In this document: positions 22,696 to 29,508 of the stretch, piece by piece
Layout of the letters: each line of letters begins with the position of its first letter
Numbering within the stretch: position 1 is the stretch's first letter
From: CAYUVH01 sp964448135
GTDB lineage: Bacteria; Verrucomicrobiota; Verrucomicrobiia; Limisphaerales; UBA8199
Assembly: GCA_964448135.1 (NCBI GenBank)
Contig: CAYUVH010000004.1
Coordinates: 1-29,508, forward strand
Direction of reading: 5' to 3'
Length of the DNA stretch: 29,508 nt
Notes under the pieces: model-generated
The model's database searches: none
The model's input: only the letters and a program-made list of their open reading frames with translations
What the model was told of the DNA's origin: nothing
Program-made: the position numbers and the translations under genes

Positions 22696-24213
22696 ATGAG
22701 AGTCCTGACTATTTGGATTTGTCTGGTGTGCGCGATGTGCGGCCTGAACGCGCAGACCAACAAGATGGAAGTTCGGCGGCTGTCCCTCGAGGAATGCTTC
22801 GAGATCGCCCTGCAACACAACTTCGACGTCAAGATTAGCAAGCTGTATCCCGTCATCAATCAATACACCTTGCGGGGCGCTTACGCTCCGTATGATCCCA
22901 CGTTGACCGTCACAGGCGGCCACGATTACGAGAAGTCCCCCGCCGGCGTGGACAGCCAGGGCCGTGTTTATCCCGCGAATGTCATCAATGACAATCGGAT
23001 GAATTCCGGGCTGGCCGGGCTGACCCCGTGGGGCCTCAACTACAATGTCGGCGCCAACTTCCGCGACACCTACGGCACGCTGCCCGAAAACGCCACCGGC
23101 GACCTCGGGTTTTTCAATTTGACCCAGCCTTTGCTGCGGAACTTCTGGATCGATTCGACCCGCCTGCAAATCTTCCTGGACCGCACCGCGCTCAAGTCCT
23201 CTGAAATCGGCGTGCGCTACCAGATCATGAAGTCCCTCACAGCCGTTGAAGAGGCCTACTACAATCTCATCTACGCGCAGGAGAACATCAAAGTGCAGCG
23301 CAAGGCGCTCGAACTGGCCGAACAGCTCGTCGCCGAAAACAAAAAGCGCGTGGAAGTCGGCGCCATGGCCCCCCTCGATGAGAAGCAGGCCGAATCGCAG
23401 GCCGCCAGCAGCCGGGCGGATTTGCTCGCCGCCGAGGGTTCCGAGGACACGCAGCAACGCGTCCTCAAAAGCCTGCTCAGCGATCAGTATCACATGTGGC
23501 ATAGCGTGCATATCGAACCGACGATTTCGCTCATTGCGGTGCCGCAGACGTTCGATTTGCAGGACAGTTGGAAAAACGGCCTGGCGCAGCGCCCGGACCT
23601 GTTGCAACAAAAGCTCACCGTGGAGCAACAAGTTCAGATCGTGAAATACCAAAAGAACCAGATGTATCCGGAAGTGGACATCGTGGGCGGCTACGGCTGG
23701 AACGCTTCGGCGCTCAACTTTCAAAGCGCGCTGGATCAATACAAGTCGCTCGACAACCCCTACTGGTCCATCGGCGGCCAGTTCATCATGCCGCTGGCGC
23801 GCACCGGTTCGCGCAACGCCTACAAGGGCGCCAAGGCCACCCAGGAGCAAATCAATCTCCAGACCCGGCAGTTGGAACAGAACATCCTGATTCAGATCGA
23901 AAACGCGATTTCCGTCGCCGTCACCAGTCTTCAGCGGGTGTCGGCCACGCGCGAGGCCAGGATTTTCGCCGACGCGGCCTTGCAGGCCGAGCAGAAGAAA
24001 TTGGAGAATGGCAAAAGCACGAACTTCGAAGTGCTCCAGTTGCAGAAAAATCTCACCAGCGCGCGCAGCGATGAGATTCGCGCCCTGGCGGATTACAACA
24101 ATGCCCTCGCCGAGCTCGCCTTGAACGACGGCTCCACGCTCGAGCGCGACAAGATAACGATCGTGAGCCCGGCTTCCGTCGCGCCGACGACCGTCATCAA
24201 GCAGCAGCCCTGA
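22696..24213 (+). CDS. TolC-like outer-membrane efflux protein (OEP family)
   Basis: A 505-residue exported channel subunit, expected to form a trimeric barrel-tunnel for efflux or type I secretion. A signal peptide (MRVLTIWICLVCAMCGLNA) is followed by LSLEECFEIALQHNFDVKI, the typical OEP opening, then two repeats of long helices. The first has YQIMKSLTAVEEAYYNLIYAQENIKVQRKALELAEQLVAENKKRVEVGAMAPLDEKQAES, the second AVTSLQRVSATREARIFADAALQAEQKKLENGKSTNFEVLQLQKNLTSARSDEIRALADYNNALAEL. Beta-strand segments such as GWNASALNFQSALD lie between them. The start is chosen at ATG 22696, with GGGGGA very close upstream. No inner-membrane or adaptor partner is adjacent. Its stop abuts that of the convergent MFS gene with no base between. 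Confidence 0.94.
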   Translation: MRVLTIWICLVCAMCGLNAQTNKMEVRRLSLEECFEIALQHNFDVKISKLYPVINQYTLRGAYAPYDPTLTVTGGHDYEKSPAGVDSQGRVYPANVINDNRMNSGLAGLTPWGLNYNVGANFRDTYGTLPENATGDLGFFNLTQPLLRNFWIDSTRLQIFLDRTALKSSEIGVRYQIMKSLTAVEEAYYNLIYAQENIKVQRKALELAEQLVAENKKRVEVGAMAPLDEKQAESQAASSRADLLAAEGSEDTQQRVLKSLLSDQYHMWHSVHIEPTISLIAVPQTFDLQDSWKNGLAQRPDLLQQKLTVEQQVQIVKYQKNQMYPEVDIVGGYGWNASALNFQSALDQYKSLDNPYWSIGGQFIMPLARTGSRNAYKGAKATQEQINLQTRQLEQNILIQIENAISVAVTSLQRVSATREARIFADAALQAEQKKLENGKSTNFEVLQLQKNLTSARSDEIRALADYNNALAELALNDGSTLERDKITIVSPASVAPTTVIKQQP

Positions 24214-25611
24214 TTACGGCGCCAGCACCGCGGCTTTCGGCGGCTCGCTGGGCTCGGAGGCGGGCGGTTCCGGACTGTCGAGGCGTCCATAGCGCACCAT
24301 TTCCGGCCAGATCGCCGCCACGGCCAGCACCACCAGCACCGTGCCGATGCCTCCGGACACCACCGAAATCAGCGCGCCGGTCGTGACCGCGTGTCCCATC
24401 GCGGGACCGAAAAGGTGCGCCACCATGCCGGATTCAAACCCGCCCAGTTCGTTCGAGGTGCCGATGAAGAGGCTGTTCACGGCGGAAACCCGCCCGCGTT
24501 TTTCGTCCGGCGTCAGCAATTGCACCAGCGTGTGCCGCACCACCACGCTGACGTTATCCGCGAACCCGCACATAACCAGCATCAGAAACGAAAGGGGAAA
24601 CCAGCGCGAGAAGCCGAAGCCCACCGTGGCAATGCCAAAACCCGCCACCGCCCAAAGCAGGGCCCGGCCCGCCCGCTGCATCGGAGGTTGATGCGCCAGG
24701 AATAGCGCGCACATGAGCGAACCGAAGGGCAGGGCGGCTTGTAGAAAACCCAGGCCTTTTGGTCCGACACCCAGGATATCTTTCGCATACACCGGCAACA
24801 GCGACGTCGCGCCCCCCAGCAGCACCGCAAACAAATCCAGGGTAATGGTCGCCAGAATGATTCGGCTCGCGAATACAAATCGAAAACCCACAATCAGGTT
24901 TTTCATCGTCATCCGCTCGCGAACCGCCACCACGTGCTCCCGTCGGACCAGGGATACCAGCGTCAGACAGATGATGCCCGCCAGCGCATTGACCGCATAG
25001 ACGCTCGTCGTTCCGGCCAGCGCGATCAGCAGCCCGCCGATCGCCGGTCCGGCCACGGAGGAAAGCTGAAAGCTGCCGCTGCTCCACGTCACCGCCCGCG
25101 CAAATTCCGAACGCGGGACCAGATGGGGCAGAAATGCCGAACTCGCCGGCCATAAAAATGTCCGCGCCGTTCCGGCAACGAACAGGCAGAGATAAATCCA
25201 GCCCACTTGCGCGTGGAGCGCGGAGACGACGGCCAGGCCCGCGCTCGCGCCGGCGATCACGCCGGTCGTGATCATGATGATGGTCTTGCGCTTGTGATTG
25301 TCCGCCACGTGCCCGGCGGGCAACGTAAACAACAGCATCGGGGCCATTTGCGTCAGCCCGACGAATCCCAGGGCCAGCGCCGAATGCGTCCGGGCGTAGA
25401 GTTCGTAAAGTACCGCCACCGTGAGCATCTGCTGGCCCAGGGACGCCACGAACCTCGCCGTGAGGTAGAGCATCAGATCCCGGTTGTGCAAGACGCTGTA
25501 AGGACTGGCGCCGGCGGCCGTTTTTGGTGCGGCCGCCGCGCGGCGGGATGCTTCGGAATCACTGCTCACGGCGCTCCAAGATAATTCGCGCCCGCGGCGG
25601 GAGCTAATCAT
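24214..25611 (-). CDS. Major facilitator superfamily exporter
   Basis: A 465-residue inner-membrane transporter with about 12 hydrophobic segments. The MFS signature loop between helices 2 and 3 reads GHVADNHKRK, close to the G-x-x-x-D-R-x-x-R/K pattern. LLFTLPAGHVAD and the overall layout resemble the MFS_3/EntS-like exporters used for siderophores or macrolides, and the substrate is unknown. The N-terminus before the first helix (about 45 residues, Ala/Ser/Arg-rich) is longer than usual, so the true start could be downstream; ATG 25611 is taken as the first in frame. The C-terminal tail is Pro/Glu/Ser-rich. It is divergent from rpoD and abuts the TolC-like gene at its 3' end. Confidence 0.92.
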   Translation of the reverse strand: MISSRRGRELSWSAVSSDSEASRRAAAAPKTAAGASPYSVLHNRDLMLYLTARFVASLGQQMLTVAVLYELYARTHSALALGFVGLTQMAPMLLFTLPAGHVADNHKRKTIIMITTGVIAGASAGLAVVSALHAQVGWIYLCLFVAGTARTFLWPASSAFLPHLVPRSEFARAVTWSSGSFQLSSVAGPAIGGLLIALAGTTSVYAVNALAGIICLTLVSLVRREHVVAVRERMTMKNLIVGFRFVFASRIILATITLDLFAVLLGGATSLLPVYAKDILGVGPKGLGFLQAALPFGSLMCALFLAHQPPMQRAGRALLWAVAGFGIATVGFGFSRWFPLSFLMLVMCGFADNVSVVVRHTLVQLLTPDEKRGRVSAVNSLFIGTSNELGGFESGMVAHLFGPAMGHAVTTGALISVVSGGIGTVLVVLAVAAIWPEMVRYGRLDSPEPPASEPSEPPKAAVLAP

Positions 25612-25781
25612 CTTTTGGCACGCAAATTCTTTTCATCTTTTTGCTTGTGTCCCCTGCCAATGGAGTATGTTCTTCCAACCAGCACGTTTTGGGATCCAGT
25701 GAAGCTATGTCCGGGGCAGCGAGGAGAGCAGTCACGGTGGCCGCATCTGGTTCCTGAATCGCGCTGTTGTTGCAGCGCAGT

Positions 25782-27526
<1,745 letters not shown>

Positions 27527-27527
<1 letters not shown>

Positions 27528-28891
27528 TGCTCGATGACACCATAGCCGCCATCGCAACCCCGATTGGCGAAGGTGGTCTGGCGGTTCTGCGGCTCTCCGG
27601 TCCGCGCGCCCTTGCGATCGCGGATCTTTCCTTTCAGCCCGCCCGCGACTCCGCTCCCCGGCCTTCGGCCGCCAAATCGCACACACTCCACTTCGGCCAC
27701 ATCGTCCGCGATGGCCGCAAGGTGGACGAAGTGCTCCTCGCCGTGATGCGCGCGCCGCATTCCTACACCTGCGAGGACGTTGTGGAAGTGTCCTGCCACG
27801 GTGGAATTCTCCCCGCCCGCAGCGTTTTGGAAGTCCTGCTCGCGAATGGCGCCCGCCTCGCTCAGCCCGGCGAATTCACGCGCCGCGCTTTCCTGAATGG
27901 CCGCCTCGACCTCGCCCAGGCCGAGGCCGTCGTTGATCTCATCCATTCGCAAACCGAACTCGCCCTGCGCGCCGCCGGCGAGCAACTCGCCGGCAAACTC
28001 TCCGCCCGCATCAACGAACTCCGCGATCGCCTCCTCGAAACCCTCGCGCACATCGAAGCACATATCGATTTCCCCGACGAGGACATCGCACCCGACACCC
28101 GCGCCCAGTTGCTCCAGCGCTTCGAACAAAGTCTGGCGTTCATGGATCAGCTGCTCGGTACCGCGCGCGAAGGCCAGGTGCTGCGCCGGGGCGTGCGCGC
28201 TGCCATCGTCGGTCGCCCTAACGCCGGCAAATCCAGCCTGCTCAACCAACTCCTCGGCCGCGACCGCGCCATTGTCTCCCCGCAACCGGGCACCACGCGC
28301 GACACCATCGAGGAAACCGCCAATATCCGTGGCCTGCCGGTCGTATTCGTGGACACCGCCGGCCTGCGCGAGGCGCGCGACGAAATCGAAGCCGAGGGTG
28401 TTCGCCGCAGCCGCCAGTCCATCGAGCACGCCGACCTGATTCTCCAGGTCCTCGACGGCTCCGCGCCGCTCACGGCCGCCGATGAAGCCTTCCTTACCGA
28501 GTTCGCCGGCAAACGCCGCATCCTCATCCGCAACAAATCCGATTTGCCTTTGCTCGGCGAGCTTCCGCCCGGCTCCTCATCCGTGGATGTTTCGTGTGTC
28601 ACAGGGCAGGGGATTGAGCCGCTCAAGGACGCCATCAAGGAATTAATCTGGTCGGGCGAAATCCGCGCGGACATGCTGGAGGTCATGATCAATTCGCGGC
28701 ATCAGGAAGCTCTGCAGCGTGGACGCGACGGTGTTGCCCGCGCGCTGGATGCCATGAACGCCGACGCCACCCTCGAACTCGTCGCCGCTGACCTGCGCCT
28801 CGCCGTCAATGCCATCGGCGAAATTGTTGGCAAAACCTCCACGGAAGACCTCCTCGACATGGTTTTCAGCCAGTTCTGCATCGGAAAATAG
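27527..28891 (+). CDS. mnmE: tRNA uridine-5-carboxymethylaminomethyl modification GTPase
   Basis: Cytoplasmic GTPase that, with MnmG, makes cmnm5U/nm5U at the wobble position of certain tRNAs. 454 residues, the same length as E. coli MnmE. The N-terminal tetrahydrofolate-binding domain starts DTIAAIATPIGEGGLAVLRLSGP and includes HGGILPARSVLEVLL and GARLAQPGEFTRRAFLNGRLDLAQAEAV. The inserted G domain has P-loop GRPNAGKSS (near 228), DTAG (near 278) and NKSD (near 335). The C-terminus ends in the conserved FCIGK. Start ATG 27527 overlaps the rpoD stop. MnmG is not in the window. Confidence 0.97.
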
Positions 28892-28901
28892 AATCAAAAT
28901 T

Positions 28902-29201
28902 ATGTTCTCCCACGTTGTCATCTTCTTTACCGACCCCGCCATTCCTGATGCTGCCGACCAATTGCTCGCCGGCGCGAACCAATACCTGAAGCCCATCCCC
29001 GGCGTCCTGCAATTTCACGTCGGTAAAATGGTCGGCAGTCACCGCCCCGTCGTGGACCAGACCTACCAGGTCGCCCTCAATCTCGTCTTCCCCGACAAAG
29101 CTTCCCAGGACGCCTACCAGGTCCATCCCCAGCACGTCGAATTCGTCGAGAAAGTCTTCAAACGCGTCTGCAAAAAGGTCATCGTTTACGACTTCGAGTA
29201 G
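28902..29201 (+). CDS. Dabb-family (stress-responsive alpha/beta barrel) small protein
   Basis: 99 residues, MFSHVVIFFTDP to VIVYDFE, with the ferredoxin-like dimeric alpha/beta-barrel (Dabb, PF07876) pattern. It opens with an HVVIFF strand, has an IPGVLQFHVGK strand, a YQVALNLVFPDKASQDAYQVHPQHVEFV segment holding the conserved HPxH, and a closing VIVYDF strand. The frame is open to 28809 inside mnmE, but ATG 28902, 10 bases after the mnmE stop, gives the family-typical N-terminus. No good Shine-Dalgarno is seen, so coupling to mnmE translation is likely. The cellular function of bacterial Dabb proteins is mostly undefined. Confidence 0.88.
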   Translation: MFSHVVIFFTDPAIPDAADQLLAGANQYLKPIPGVLQFHVGKMVGSHRPVVDQTYQVALNLVFPDKASQDAYQVHPQHVEFVEKVFKRVCKKVIVYDFE

Positions 29202-29211
29202 GAGGTGCTGA

Positions 29212-29344
29212 GTAAACCACAGAGGCGCGGAGAAAAACACTCTCCGGCCTGTTCCTGCAGCCGCCTGCAAAGTTCTCTGCGATCTTTGCGTTCTTTGCGG
29301 TTTAATTTCTTCTTTCTCTGTGCCTCCGTGTCTCTGTGGTTTAC
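29212..29344. repeat. 133-bp palindromic interspersed repeat ('aaccacagagg' type)
   Basis: The left arm GTAAACCACAGAGGCGCGGAG (29212-29232) is echoed in inverted form by 29313-29344, which ends CTCTGTGGTTTAC. The right arm carries an extra 8 bases. Between them are TTTGCG-type direct repeats (near 29284-29300) and a 14-base segment also found inside the repeat at 14333. Arms of this wording occur widely in environmental bacterial genomes, from memory. Confidence 0.8.
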
Positions 29345-29380
29345 AGCAATGTTACTAAAACTCTAGCCGCCGAGAGGTAG

Positions 29381-29401
29381 GGCCGGCAGTCCCTGCCGGC
29401 C
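29381..29401. repeat. Perfect 9-bp hairpin
   Basis: GGCCGGCAG, loop TCC, CTGCCGGCC. A strong GC stem without a T-run, probably a small REP-like unit. Confidence 0.75.
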
Positions 29402-29439
29402 GCGGCGTCGCTGCGCGTGGCCACGAAATAATTTAATTG

Positions 29440-29453
29440 GCTCTTCTAAGAGC
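29440..29453. repeat. Perfect 6-bp hairpin
   Basis: GCTCTT, CT, AAGAGC. Weak on its own but part of the palindrome cluster. Confidence 0.5.
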
Positions 29454-29485
29454 GCCCTGTCTATAACGCCCAACCCCCTGCCTCT

Positions 29486-29502
29486 TCAACCCGGAGGGTT
29501 GA
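29486..29502. repeat. Perfect 7-bp hairpin (TCAACCC/GGGTTGA)
   Basis: TCAACCC, loop GGA, GGGTTGA. It lies 6 bases from the window end and may be the first unit of a longer repeat beyond it. Confidence 0.65.
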
Positions 29503-29508
29503 TATACA

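Larger units (their letters stand above)
29202..29508. other. Repeat-rich 3' flank without a gene
   Basis: The last 307 bases hold four separate inverted repeats (listed individually) and no open frame with protein character. The first palindrome may mark the end of the rpoD-mnmE-Dabb transcript. Confidence 0.7.

Noticed and set aside
22681..23850. 389-codon minus-strand open frame opposite the TolC-like gene
   Set aside because: Antisense shadow without motifs, opposite a clear OEP protein.
25612..25781. Possible rpoD promoter (TTGCTT ... TATGTT)
   Set aside because: The spacing is 19 bases and both boxes are weak matches, not enough to annotate.

Overview
The window looks like a chromosomal stretch from a GC-rich, Gram-negative member of the PVC group, most likely Verrucomicrobiota (an inference from gene content, not from a marker tree). 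The signs are a planctomycete-type cytochrome c DUF1549/DUF1553 protein paired with a DUF1501 protein, giant Asn/Thr-rich secreted proteins with short C-terminal modules, a 'YDLEERT'-type four-helix-bundle protein, and many small palindromic repeats between genes. Outer-membrane proteins (a TolC-like channel, a predicted beta-barrel, a LolA-like protein) indicate a diderm.

Layout. 1-1990: the C-terminal half of the Lon protease, translationally overlapped by a LolA/outer-membrane-lipoprotein-sorting-like exported protein. 2024-8578 (minus strand): a two-gene unit with a 1292-residue secreted beta-helix-type protein upstream and an 881-residue secreted GH28 (pectinase-type) protein downstream. 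The two share an N-terminal module that I cannot name. 8579-9362: a 784-base divergent intergenic region with short repeats and no credible gene. 9363-10301: a predicted outer-membrane beta-barrel protein. 10481-14322: a two-component pair, a periplasmic beta-propeller/Y_Y_Y sensor histidine kinase and a NarL-type response regulator, overlapping by ATGA. 14420-15181 (minus): a SIMPL-domain protein. 15365-20613: the DUF1549/DUF1553 gene and the DUF1501 gene, separated by a 581-bp element with 34-bp inverted terminal repeats that encodes only a four-helix-bundle protein. 20679-25611: infC (minus), Sua5-type threonylcarbamoyl-AMP synthase, a TolC-like channel, and an MFS exporter (minus). 25782-29201: rpoD, mnmE and a Dabb-domain protein, tightly packed. 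29202-29508: a repeat-rich tail without a gene.

The housekeeping part (lon, infC, sua5, rpoD, mnmE) covers proteolysis, translation initiation, tRNA modification and primary transcription. The accessory part covers polysaccharide degradation, signalling from the periplasm and cell-surface proteins.

The most interesting structure is the small element at 18567-19147. Its heptad-built inverted repeats donate the stop codon of the upstream gene and the possible start codon of its own gene, and end 8 bases before the next start. Also notable are two copies of a 72-bp double-hairpin repeat (one translated into the N-terminal extension of the GH28 protein), a palindrome translated inside the kinase propeller, and an identical 17-mer palindrome upstream of both the giant secreted protein and the kinase.
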